Below are positions 1-13,500 of a stretch of 64,000 nt of DNA, in pieces. A program made the translations under genes and the position numbers. How positions within the stretch are numbered: position 1 is the first letter of the stretch; every line of letters starts with the position of its first letter. This DNA is from Siphonodentalium dalli (taxonomy: Eukaryota > Mollusca > Scaphopoda > Gadilida > Siphonodentaliidae), in contig CP136063.1 in NCBI GenBank assembly GCA_032622095.1, positions 118,876,723-118,940,722 of the forward strand. The letters run 5' to 3'. Below the pieces are notes generated by a model. The model was given only the letters and a program-made list of their open reading frames with translations. It had not been told where the DNA came from and did no database searches.

Positions 1-1119
1 TAATAGATACACGGAGACGATTATGACAGTAAGAAATATATACATTTTTATGTATGACTGTGTCATGACAAAACAGTAAAATGGACAATAATAATTGAGA
101 CAATTCGGTAATAAAAGAGTTTACAATTGAAGATTTGTGGTTATGTTTAATAAATTAGACGAATACAAAATCTGAAGTATCTACGACATACACATAGCAT
201 GTGGCATAATACATGTAGCCACTGTTGATACGTGAGTGAATAAGTAAATGGAATTATTTTGCCGAGATGAAGTAACACAATTGTTTTTATTTCCACCTTG
301 TCGCCACGTTATTAATGTGAGCCATCGCACTCGAAAACAAACATACATGTATACAGCATTACTATTAAGTCAATTATTATGTATATATGTAAATGCTAGG
401 GTTGTTATTGTGTAAATTTAGTACTGACATAAAGCATATAACATACAATCTAACGCGCATGGACAACGCCGGATAGCCCAGTTAGTTAATATATATGAAC
501 ATTCTCAAGTATTTTCATAAACCTATATATTTCAATCAAAATCAAAACTATATCACCAGGGACGTGTGTCAGGGTGGATTCCCAAAGTACAGCAGTTGTA
601 CTTTTCATGCCTGACACAACATTAGTTGGAAATTTCCAACCGAAATATTTGAATTTTATGCTGATCATTTGATATACCAAACAACAGTATATAAACTGAA
701 AGACGGATTTTTAGTTTACTGAAATCAGTTGAGAATTATCAACCATAGGGTGTTACGTTGGGAAATTCTAATAGTTGGAAAGATTGATAATAAATATTAA
801 GATTAAATTATTTATGTATGTTACAAGGGGGACTTTGCTTTCATGCAGTTGTAATTTGTTTGAGTGAATTGCCAATCATGGATATAAGGTTATGAATTTG
901 TGGTACAACTTGAAGAACACCAATACAAGACTGGCACTGTGTTCTTAATACACTGTTAACAGCTCAGCGATAATCAGCAATCACGCAAAAAACCGCTGTC
1001 GTACATGATCACTACCTACGCTGATTTGTTGACAACTGGAAAAATTAATCCGTTTTGGCAATTTTGCAGCTGGCATTTTTGCAGTTTGCAGTGTAATATT
1101 GCCAGAGTATGAACGTATC
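1..1119. other. AT-rich non-coding sequence, nothing recognised
   Basis: Downstream flank of the chitin synthase gene. Only short chance ORFs on either strand. The nearest minus-strand AATAAA I see is at 286-291, too far from the stop at 1744 to be assigned with confidence. Confidence 0.5.
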
Positions 1120-1240
1120 CTTAGTGGTCGGATATGGTGTCATGTGAGGCTCGGCGATATCAATATTATAGGCTCGTCTTATGGCCTCACCTAATATTGA
1201 TCTCACTTCGCCTCGCATGGCACCATATCCGACCACTAAG
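1120..1240. mobile_element. short MITE-like foldback element (copy 1)
   Basis: 121 bases with inverted ends of about 31 bases and two mismatches: CTTAGTGGTCGGATATGGTG at 1120 and its complement ending at 1240. The body (gatatcaatatt...aatattgatctc) also folds back. A second, longer copy with the same ends is at 30052-30745. There is no coding capacity. I infer a non-autonomous DNA transposon; the superfamily is not determinable. Confidence 0.75.
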
Positions 1241-1743
1241 CGTCCCTTAACTTATAATATCGTTCGAAAGGGGTGTTGTTTTCAGTTCATATGATAATGG
1301 ACATCTACTAGTTCTCAAATAAGCTCATAACGGCACTAAATTGGTAAATTTTTCAGCTCAATATGCACCTAAATTAGGGGGATCATTCTGAGCAGAATAC
1401 GAATCTATAATAGATTGGATAGTAGTGATATTACTTTTGGGGTTAAATGGTCTATATCTTATCATGTATGTGTTGCATTGTGATCCAATAACCATTAAGC
1501 CAATAGGTTACTGGGGAACTGCATCGTCATCGTTAATCTTGACATAAACGTATACATTGCCCATGTATGTATTACATTGATATGGATCCATTATTGGAGT
1601 TTGTATTGCATATACAGGGTTAATTATGACAGTTAGTAACGTATCCTGCAAAATAAAATAAAAATCCGCTCGACCATCCAAATTTGTTTTGGACCGTTAC
1701 CAATAAAAAAACAGGGATTCATTGCATTTTCCCCTAAACACAG
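1241..1743. other. non-coding, 3' side of chitin synthase
   Basis: Probably the 3' UTR of the gene on the minus strand followed by intergenic sequence. No gene, RNA or polyadenylation signal could be supported. Confidence 0.4.
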
Positions 1744-3103
1744 TTAATCCCTATCTATTTCTATATGTGAACTAGGAAGTCCGCATCTCTTTAATACATC
1801 AGGCTGTCGACGACGAAGAGTGTTTCTAGCGTACCACTTTTCATATGACGTATGCCTGGTGTCAGTCATGCCCTTAACAGTCTCGCGGTTGTGCGATTCC
1901 CTGTTCTCACGATTATAAACCTCAATTTCGTCTTCGCTGCTATAGTCTGTCTCTGGATCTGCTTCATAGTCACATCTCTGAGCAATTTCTACTCGTGATA
2001 TAGCAGCTTTCCCGGATGCGGACTCAGCATAAGTGTCATGGCGAAGAGACAGACTCGTTATGGATATGAGATGCAGAAGCGTCTCCCAACGGTGGAGGAA
2101 CATACCGATGCATTGCACCAGAAGAATAACCATGAACATCGACAGAACGATAACTGAGACTGTTTCGTATTGTCCGAGAATGTAAAAGCCTGTAAGTTTG
2201 TCCCTGCTGACATTCAGCTGCATTGACACTATTATGTATATGACATTAGCCAATATAATCCCAGCGAGAACATTGCTGCGTAATGATCTCAAGTCAGAGT
2301 CAACTTTCTTTCTTTCATTCTCGTTCGATGTTGTGTCAACAATCGGTTCCAAATAATTTGCAATCATGTATTCCCAAAATTGAGTTTCTGATCTATCAAT
2401 AGAATTTGTGAGACTGTTTATGTCGCATCTCACTTCGGCTTCTTCGTCGGTGTTTCGATCATTATTCGTTTCTTGCAATCTCTCGTCTGTGGCTTTTCGT
2501 TCTGTTTTTTTCCCTTGGCACGTCACACCTCTGAGACGACTTAGCAGTGTGTCCCAAACATCTATGAATGAACTATCTTTTTCAGAGTTGTTTGGTGTAT
2601 CGTTATGAGCATTTTCTCGAGTTCCCCACTCTACAATGTGCAAATTGCAGAAGAAAAATATGGTCATAAATAAGAACGTTGACGGGACGGCCAGATAGTA
2701 TAGCAGTCCATGAGTAAGGCAGCCAATCTCTGCTGGGTGAAGTAAGCCTGTAACCGCGAATATGATGGCCATTGCCCATAAAAAAATTACAGTTGGTGAT
2801 ATCCCTTCCTGGACGATATTTATAACCACACCGACACTTACGATCACCATGACAACTGAATATAGCGCAGACAACAGGGCGGCCAGCGTAACCTGAATCT
2901 TCTGTGAGTCGGAAAGCACGCATACTGCTATGTATATAACTACTGGCGTGATTGTGATGACTATCGAATTCCACGCATCCATATCAAAAACAGCTGTAAT
3001 AGAACCGATTATCATTAGAATAACTGTTCCTGGAGCGATGAGTCCGGAAATAAATAAAATCATGGTATAAGCTATATAGGGTAGACTTATATTATTACGC
3101 CAC
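1744..3103 (-). CDS. CHS: chitin synthase last exon (C-terminal membrane domain)
   Basis: Open frame from an acceptor near 3103 (cacactag) to a TAG stop at 1744-1746. It starts WRNNISLPYIAYTMILFISG, which matches the family's NDNISLPYIFYQ. Hydrophobic stretches in order, numbered from the Met at 3063: about 2-24, 30-50, 54-82, 88-108 and 117-140, forming the five-helix cluster. Then come the conserved NLHIVEWGTRE and a charged cytosolic part. FWEYMIANYLEPI and a short charged helix (DSDLRSLRSNV) precede two more helices at about 275-295 and 311-330. The tail is acidic, then basic and soluble. A longer open frame to about 3118 is possible if a different acceptor is used. Confidence 0.93.
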
Positions 3104-6100
3104 CTAGTGTGGTGTTTCTAGCATTTGTTTTTTTTATATCGCATGGAGTACAGGGCGAATGTATTCTTGGAGATTTTTTGTACCTTACTCAATCGTACCG
3201 ATATAATCACGTAGATGCCGAAATTGTAAAGTTAACGCCAGCGGTGTATAATACGTTTATGAAAATATGATAAATCCTATCGATAGAGTCAGGACAGGCT
3301 CAAATTGTAAACTTAAAGTCACCGGTGTAATAATATTTTGTTGAAAATATAAATAATCTGATAGCCTGAAAATATTGTATAACCTATTGGGAGCCCATAA
3401 TAAATGGGAATAACCTATTGGGAGCCCCTGCATGTAGTGAACTGAATTGTGGGTATTTTATGGAGATTGTTTGTACCTTACTGAATCGTACCGATATAAT
3501 CACGTAGATGCCGAAGTTGTAAAGTTAACGCCACTGGTGTATAATATGTTTATGATAAATCGTATCGATAGAGTGAGGACAGGCTCAAATTGTAAACTTA
3601 AAGTCGAAAATATAAATAATCTGATAGCCTGAAAATATTGCATAACCTGTTGGGAGCCCCTGGTGTAGTGAACTGAATTATGGGTAATTTTAATTGGAGT
3701 GCGCATGTCTGTTTTTTTTGTAGTAACCGCCATCTTTTATCTTTGGAATTATCGGCGTGTTTTATGAAAATGTCACCAAGATTTCTCCACTCGATTCTTT
3801 TAAAATGCACCCTAATCGGTCAAATTCTTTTGATAATTCTATCTAAATACATCTTAGCTACTATTCGGATCTGCTTTCCCGGTCGAAAAAGGTTTAGTTT
3901 GACCAAAACGGCTATTGACAAAAGTTTGTTTATAAAATAGCGTACTCGATAAACCCGGCCGTAGTACGGCCGTAGATGGTTATCGAAAACAAATTCAATT
4001 TCTTCCATCTAAAACATAATTACGCGCTGGACTCTGTCATTTTAAGAATATATAAGTATTACACACAGACACACGAATTCTCAACTCAAAATTTTGAAAA
4101 ATGACAGTTTTGTCAACATAAATCGATTTTATTTGCAAATCCCATGTTATTAAAATTTAAGTTATTGTTACTAGTAAATTTTATCATCGAAAAAAATTCA
4201 TTTCTTCCACCTAAAACATAATTATGTGCTGTATCCTATCATTTTAGGAATATATACGTATCCCACTCAAACACACCAAGTCTCAGCTTAAAATTTTGAA
4301 AAATAAGAGATTTATCAACATAAATCGATTTGTATGGCAGATCCCATGTTAAATAAATTTTAGGGCCCTTCAAATGTTTTCTGAGCTGTTCCATATTGGC
4401 ACCAGAGTCCATATTTGACTGGTTCTACATGATAATTGTGCAACAGTACAGTCGCGTTACTTTATACGTCAACATTGGTCATTATCACTCGACAAATTTA
4501 TTTCGGTGTATCGTATCAACCCCTATTTCCCCCGCGTAGCCTGACTAAGTGTCAACATTGGTCTTTATCGCTCCACTAATTTGTATCATTTCATCGGTAT
4601 GAATTCCATATCCAATTATCCACATATAACCAACCCAATCTCTAATCCCAGTCCAATTTATTTATTTTTTTCATCGCTATAGTCACGTTACGAAATATTT
4701 TATTGAGTGATACTTGTACTTATATGTCTATGGTATTACTATAGTATACCGTATACGTATATCAATTGCTATTCCTTTCTATATAATTCTGGTGCCATCT
4801 ATAGAGATAGAGATAATTTCCGACCCCCCCGGGGCCCCCCCAATTTTATATCATTGCTGCTTTAGTACAGTCGCGATGCATTACATGGCAACATCGCTCC
4901 ACTAATTTATGTCAGTTCATCGGTACGAACCCCTTTTTCTCCGAGTCCATATAACCAAACCAACATCTTATCCCGGCCTAAATTATTATTTTTACTTTCA
5001 TCGGTATAGTTGTGTTACATACATATTTTTTATCATTTGATTCTAATTTGTATTGTACCACTATAGAAGTCCATAAATTACTATTCTGGCACTATATAGA
5101 GATGACTAAAATTCTGACACCCCCCCCCTATTTTATAACCTTGTTGCAACAGTAGAGTTGAGATGCATAATATGTCAACATTGGTCGTTATCGCTCTACA
5201 GATTTATATCGGTTCAACCCTTAGTTCCCTGTAATGCCCACCCCTCCCTCAATTTATTTTTTCATTTGTATTATAGTCTCGTTACGTACACATTTTTCTT
5301 TTATAACTTTTGCTTCAACGCGCCGAGTTCTAGCTGCTGCAGAGAATACAAAACTGACAACATATTGAAATGTAAGCAGGCTTCAAACTAATATTATCCA
5401 ATAAAAACTCTGGCTACATCAGAAATTTGTGTATAAGGTGTACTCGCATTTGTTGCGTTAAAAAAAAAAAGGTCCCAAGTCAAGGTCCAAATCCCCAACA
5501 AACTGATGTGAGGTTTAACTCCATCTACATACAGTAATGTCCAAAGTAATTGATCACTTAACCACAGCAGAATTATGGGTAATTTTTCAAGATTTTAAAT
5601 CCTGAAAAATTACCCTTAATTCTGCTGTGGTTAATTGGTCAATTACTTTAGGCATTACTGTAGCCCATATAAGGATGTGAGGTCTAATGATAACTCCATC
5701 CACATACAGTAATGTCCAAAGTAATTGACCACTTAAGCACAGCAGATTGTGGGTAATTTTTCCGGATTTTAAATCCTGAAAAATTACCCATAATTCTGCT
5801 GTGGTTAAGTGGTCAATTACTTTGGGCATTACTGTATCCCATATAAGGATGTGAGGTCTAATGATAACTCCATCTACATACAGTAATGTCCAAAGTAATT
5901 GACCACTTAACCACAGCAGAATTATGGCGTTCAATATGGTCTACCTAATTCTGCTCCAAAAACATGTATATTGAATATATGGATGTTTATTGGGGGGAAA
6001 CCGATTATTTCAATGATATTTTCATTAACTGGCATCCAAAAACCGACCTACGGGAGCGCGCTTCGCACACGACTGTTTCTTAAGTATATGTGCATATTTA

Positions 6101-7540
6101 ATAAGTCAACAATTCGAAGCACAACAAATAAGATTGGCGGGGTCCCTTGCGCTTGCGCGATCTGTCCATCAAAACATATTTAGACATCTCAAGACACGTA
6201 AGACCCAATAACTTAATATACAGAATAGATACATCTATTGCCTGAGTGACTAATATTTATATTTGTTACAATGGGGTCAAATAGTTGCGAAGCCAGCACC
6301 ACAATTCTTTCCCTCCATAGTAAATATTAAAACAACTTATAAAGAATTATTTATTTACCTTATATTTGGTATGGAGCGTCCTTGGTTTACTGGAGTTCAG
6401 ATTGTTAACATCACGTCACCAAGTCAATTACTCGCGAAGCCACAGCCATAACTATGTCCCTCCATAGTAATTCTCAAAACAACTTCTTAAGAACAATTGA
6501 CCAGGTCAGTCGCGCAATTATTGGAAGAGCCACGGTCAATCATTTTTTTTTAAACCAAATTTTACATTTAAATTATTCCTTTATTTAACCAAAAAAAAAA
6601 ATTAAATGATAAAATTAACTTTTACTACTTGCTAAATTTTATCTTTTAATTATTTCATTTAAATTTTAGACTAAAATTTAAAAATATACAGTCCCAGTAT
6701 TTACAGTATACTAAGTCCAAGTCTTTATAATCTGTTGAGTGACCCCACAGTCATTTACTTGCTTTGTTAGTAATAATTTGAAGGATTACTTGTTTAAACG
6801 CAATTGTTATCAAAATATTTTATGTATTTTTTATAATTTCTATTTATATGTAATACTATAATCTTGGTGGCGTTACCATTTCTGACTATGGTTTTCTTGT
6901 CGTTGACTGCGATCGTTTTGTCCCATGAAGACAGAAGATCAAAGATATTAGCTAACGTTGAAGGCCCCCAGCGTCTCCGCTGGATGAATAAATCCCAGAA
7001 TGTACTAGGAACAAACGTATAAGCATCCGGTCCTGCGCTGTACTCGATTTTATATCCTTGTTGGATTAGAAGAGTCGCGAGCCATCTGTCTTCTCCTTGT
7101 TCCCATTGTACGTAGTGTAACGCTTCCGTTGGTTTGGGGGCATATCTCCTCAGAATATTGTCGTCCATCAGAGCTGACGCTCGGAAGAGGCTGAAGCAAC
7201 CAGGGGCACAAAGAACACAACCGAATACATGTTCAGTTGCTTTCTGCAACCAGTGGCCAACTGCGTATTCGAACTTTTGGTACCAAACAACTGGACCTGT
7301 GAAGTATACATGCAATTGAAACACTACATTCATGTGCGGATTATACAGATTCCGAACCGATATTAAGATGTAACGAGGCAGTCCGACCCTCACAGTGAGA
7401 GTGTGTGAAGGAAGAGAGGGGGGGCTAGGGAAGAAGATGAGAGACACAGATAGGGGAGAGAGGGGTTAGAAAGGGGGTGAGGAAGAGAGAGCGAGAGTGA
7501 GACCGAGCGCGGGAGAGAGAGAGAGAGAGAGTGAGAGAGA

Positions 7541-7585
<45 letters not shown>

Positions 7586-10500
7586 GGGAGAGAGAGCGAG
7601 GACGACAGAGAGAGAGAGTGAGAGCGAGAGAGGGGAGAGGGGGAGAGAGATAAGGAGAGAGATGATTCACTAAATAATGTAGCATTTGTTTTTCAATCCG
7701 AATTATGCTTGCTATTTTCTCATTATAAATCTTACTATGAAAATAATGGATTGTCAATTTAACTGAAATACATAACATGACATAGTTCATTGACATTTTG
7801 ACTAATTGGATGCCAAATATGATCGTGAATCTTTACGGTGATATCAATATTAATAATTCTAGTACACTCTAAGAAAAGTTCCGATTTTTTCCCCGGAGAA
7901 CCAAATACCAACATACATGTAGAACCAAACATTTTGGTTCCACACTGCTTTGGTTCCGTCTGGAACCAATTAATAAGTTCGGCTCTTCATAGCACCCCCA
8001 CCGATCCAAGATTAAATATCCTAATATAAAATTTAACAATATGTCCACGAGTTTGGGGTTAAGATGATACGGAGATACTATATCAAGCGGAATTCCTTTG
8101 AAATGCACACATACCTAGATTGTTTCAGTCAACTTCAGACTAAAATAATTTGATTGCAGGTGTAGTAACTGTATTGCTCATACCACAAATATGGGAAAAC
8201 AGTATCATAACAATATAACTTTATTAATATAATTCAATATTTCCTTCATACGTCAGAACATCGTCGGGGTCTATTCAGTGAACCCACATCGTGTGCTATC
8301 AATTTAAAACGGTATAATGTATTTACGAACTGAAAAAACAGTCAGAAAGAAAGACACATCAACGTGCTTATATTTACACACTAAGTGTTATTATCACTAA
8401 ATCCAGCATTCTGATTGGTCGGCGCCCACGTGGCTAGTTGCAGTTATTTCTCGGTGAATGCGCAACAGCGTATAACTCCAAGCTCATAATAACATCGATA
8501 CGTCATTTGGGTTTGGAAAGACGAACGCGTATAATGTTTTGGGCGCATTTGGATTCGCGCAGGATTGACTTAATAAATCATCGGGTTTCAATTGTTCCTG
8601 TTAACTTTTGCCAATGGTGCTATGGGATATTTTGGGCTTGTTTTGTCACGATACACTTTTCGATTTAAATACATTTACAAAAGTGGCTTTTTCGCTAAAT
8701 GTATATAAATATAAGGATTAACTGTAATGTGGACTGTTTTTATGGAGATATAACCGTGAGGTAAGTGATCATAACTTGTATGTAAAACCCTTCATAAATA
8801 CAGTCCACATGACAGTTAATCCTTATATAACCTACACATATATAGTGTCACAAAGCTTGTGGACATCGTTTACACAAACGCTCTCAATTGTTTCCTAGAA
8901 GGCATCTAGTGAACCAAATGGGGAAACCAAAGGAGCTATTTGGTTCAATATTCTGGTTCTATCCGGGGAAACAGATAGAGAACCAATCAAGTTAGATTTA
9001 TTCTGCCCAGGACAAAAAATCGAAATAAGTTTAATTGGAACCCAAATGTCTCTTGTGTATTGTAATTTGGTTCTTCGTAGAACCAAAACATGGATGTTTG
9101 GATCTTCGTTTGGTTCCTCTACTTGGACAAACTATGGAACCAGTTTTTATTTCTCCGGGGAACCACATTTTCTCTGTGTGTACAACTATAATTTATGTAT
9201 ACATGTTCGCATTATTAATAGAGGGCCATTTCATGGTTTAGCGAAGTGTGTATGTACATTTCCAACATTTTCGGCTAAATAATGTTATTTATCAATGAAA
9301 CAAACATTATTTTATAATCAGCTGTTCAAAACTATATCATACCATCGAAACGTTTCGGCAACGAAGAAATAGATTGGGTCAATGCAACATAACCAACATG
9401 ATATCACTCACTTACTTACCCTTACATATGATATTACTTAGTAACCTTTACACTGTCATGTTGTGATTCCCGTCCTTTATTCCCGAACCAACCTAAATGT
9501 TACAACACATTGTGTGTCATCGTTACTCGGTGTGTTTCAGACATGACATATCCCTTTGAGTATTTTATGTAGTCATTTATCTTATGCCTTCATTCGAATT
9601 CGATTAGGGGAGAAGAGCTTTCCTATGTTGATATTACTTGTGCCCCCCATCCCCATTGTTCACCCTACTGTATATTCACATGTTGTAGAATCACACTTTT
9701 AGTAACATTTCACATCACAACACGACATTGACTGAAGCCACGAGAAGCTATCACGTACCAACACCTGGTGGAAATATAAGAACACTTTAGACGATTTACG
9801 ATATTCGCGTGGCTAGATAATTAAGAACAATTTTCCGGGAATCTTTAGCAATTGATTACGGTATATTCGTAATCCTTGTATGCGTTAGTCCAAACAACTT
9901 ACGCAATGGGGGGTGAACTCTGTCTTTAGTTAAACGAATATGTCGATGAGGCATCATGTTGACATATAACTGTACAAATAGCATGTCTCGGAGGGGGGTG
10001 TGTGCCCATAAATATAAATTGTCCATAATGTCTGTAGTAAACACCTTATACGATGGTTATATGTTTACCCCAATAGTCAGGGCACCATCTGGGCGGGAGA
10101 TAATCCACTGGCATCTCTCATTGAGTCAATAATAAGGGCGACAATGTTATAAATTTATATTATATAAGCGAAGTTCGCAGATAGTCAGTGCGTTGAGCCA
10201 CTACGGCGATAATCTCCCGGTGAAGATGACTCTAGGTGTACTGACCAGATCCTAAAGGATGGATTCTTCCACAAACTGCAGCCACTTTGCGATCTGTTTT
10301 CAGCTTATCCATCAACAGTTTCACTGAGTCAGGACGGAAGTGAACGTCTCCGTCCACCATGAGGATGTAAGTGCTGTTGACCTAGAGAAAAACAATCCCG
10401 AATGTTCAGGTATCAGCCAGATTTAGCTGCACGTATATACGGGTAGCTTGACTAGATCACGTGACCATTCCGAATACACATACGCGGTCAAACGGTTCAG

Positions 10501-13500
10501 AAGTTGTGTGTCCCACGTGTATCTAGCATATATACGCAACTTGTTGCAAAGTGGAATAATCCAATCTCTTCATAACCAAAAATGAGCGACTAACGCCATA
10601 CAGACAGTATGGCAATGTGATTTGGATGAGCGGGAAGGCTAAATTTGATTGAAACCTATCATGCTAAGCGTATCGGTGGTAGCAGATTCTTCACCATTAA
10701 ATATTGTTTACAGGTTATTGGCCGATATTTATAAACAAATATTAGGTAGGTTGCTAACTACAAATTCGGTTTCAAACGGTTGTTGCCAAGCTGTAAATTT
10801 GGCCAAACCGTCACAAATTTCATGGTGCAATTTCAGTCATCGACTTGCAGTTCGATAGATAGTTGCATTTGGCACACGGTTATGGTTAAGGTCAGGCGCA
10901 TGTTTTGCCAATATTTCCTGGTATTTCAAAATGGATTTTCTCAAAATCTGTAAGGAATTTCTTTGTGAAGTTTTCTACAAGCGATTACTGCGACACAATA
11001 TTTAAGATCCATCGACCCATTGTATATTATAACTTCATCTACTTTACTTTTATGGCATGGAAAATATTAAAATTTAACTGTTTTCCGGTTCCAAGAACTT
11101 CTGTAAAATCGTAAAAGTGCCGTTCACATATCCATGATATCATATCTGAAGATCATGAGAAGAGACTACATTTTTTTTCGTGAAATTTAATAATTATTTT
11201 CAATTAGAAAGGCAGCTAACCATAACCCACTTTCTATATTTGAGAAATTCATGTCATGCCTGTTGACAATGAAAACTTGGGCTTAGATGAGTTCTGGGTC
11301 ATGGGTTCAAAACCAAGTTAAAGCAGACCATCATATCTCTTTAACACTGTCGCATATTTCCAGTTGATTGCTCCCTGATTGGGTGGACCTCACTGCATAG
11401 CAGCATTTGTTTTCATTGGGCTGGAATATTTGTGACTGCTTTATTCTCCATTACAATTTTTGCGGTATAGGATGCTATATTATGCAATTCAAAATCTAAC
11501 TAAACATAATGATAAAAATGAAGGCTCTCATAGAGCAAAGACTATATAAGCTATTTGCATGGTGATTGGAATGTAGCAACATTAAACGTAGTTTCCAGGC
11601 AGGTGGCGCTTGGATATTTATTGCTACTTTGATATTTATTAATAATACTAACTTGCTTTTCTAGTAGCTCATTTTAACAAAGATAAAAACACGATAATTT
11701 TCCCAATTAAACGCGCAATTCAATTTGGCAAATATTTTTTTAATTTGGCAAAACTTTTGGCAAGAGAGAATTTTCGCCCAGAGCCAACCCTGTCGTTGGA
11801 CAATCTGATTGACGAAGAAGGCCTGCTTTATATGTTTAGAGACGAACATCTGATATGTCTTTCAGGGCATACATAACATGATATGATATGTTCGGGATGC
11901 AAGAACAAATAAGAACATTTCAATCTTCACACATTTTCATTGTGTGGCTATGTACGCGCACCGTTAATCATTTCAGACCTTTGAATAATAAGTGAATAGT
12001 TATAATATATATTGCATACCATTTTGTTTAAAGGGGAGAGGTCCGAAACAGCTATTTCGACGTTATGTGAAAACAGCTTTGTTCCTTTTGAAATACAAAG
12101 GATTGTTTGTGGAGAGGTTTTATATTTGTTTGAGGTGGACCGTAATAGTTCACCTCAATGCGATGGAAGCGTGACATCTATTTTTTATTTTTAACATTTC
12201 AACAACGAAAATTGCATTTTGGGATAAGTATGAAATGGCTTTGAGATATTTTTCGTGACCAGGTTACATACGTTTGCTTATCCTAGACAGGTCGTGTCTC
12301 TCTCTAACTTTGGTAAAACCTTGGAAGTTGCAGGCATAAAACAATATCCTCATTGTTCAGACCGCAACTGTGTTCATATTGTTCTGATAGTTTCCAACCG
12401 GTATTTAACCTAAACTATGTTGTTTTTAGACTTTTAGGCCAAGGTTCGATTTGAGCAGTTAAAACTTTCAGACTAAAATGACAATACATTGCAAATTGCC
12501 CAGCCTTGGTGTGTTAGGTTGGGATGTTAAGATATTCGGATAGTTTTTGGTATCAGTGGAAAATTCCATTTCAAAGAGTTAGTGGGAATGAAATTTTCCC
12601 TGAGTTTGAATTTGGTGATTTTTGGGTCTCCTCGAAATATTTTCCAACATAGACAGCCTAGCCATACACATAATTCTCACATGGCTATATATGTATAAAG
12701 TGATTTTTGGTATACGAAAATATAAAAGGGTAGATCAGCATTCCTTTGTTATATCAGTGATATTACCTACAATATGTGAGAACATATTTCGTCAAACATG
12801 GAGATGGTTCTGAATTGCACTCTTGTCCAAAATATAAGAACTTTATCATATATAGGAGACGATCGACTATGCAGAACTACCACAACACATGCAGGACACC
12901 TACGTTCGGCAATAAGAAAATTGCAATTGTGAGATATTACGTGGAACCTGCATCATAACTCACTTTCTTGAGGATGTCCTCTTTCAGTTTGCTCAAGATT
13001 GTTGGTCGTTTGCCTCTTTTTGATTTTCGTGTTTTCTCTTGGAAAGCTTCCTTATAATCAGTACCAAGAAGCCGATATCCAAGCAAATAATACAAGTACA
13101 TAACCTGGAAGAAATGACACCAGCGTCTATATTAAACCTATTTAGTAGGTATTGACAAATGTGCCGAATTTAAAAACCCGGGTTGTTTTTTAAGTGAAAC
13201 CATTGCGAACGATTGATGTTAGACGTTAAGTTATCTGTGTTTTAACTATTCTGTAGGGTTTGGTATAATCCACTATAATCGGAACCAGCTAGCACCAAGG
13301 AACTAGCTATATCACGGATTATATATCAAAACATGGACATGAACATGACCAAGAAGATGTTATCTGTACATGTAGTCGTGTTATCGGCCCTCACAATTTA
13401 TTCCCGAAACAGAACACTGCAGTAATGTTACTACACAGAATATTATATATACGACACATCCTTCACCGATACTGTGGCTCTACCGAGAATACCATTTCCA

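Noticed and set aside
2603-2974. 123-codon minus-strand ORF
   Set aside because: It is an alternate-frame shadow of the chitin synthase membrane domain.
7425-7796. Ser/Leu-rich ORF on the minus strand
   Set aside because: It is translation of the GA/CT microsatellite.
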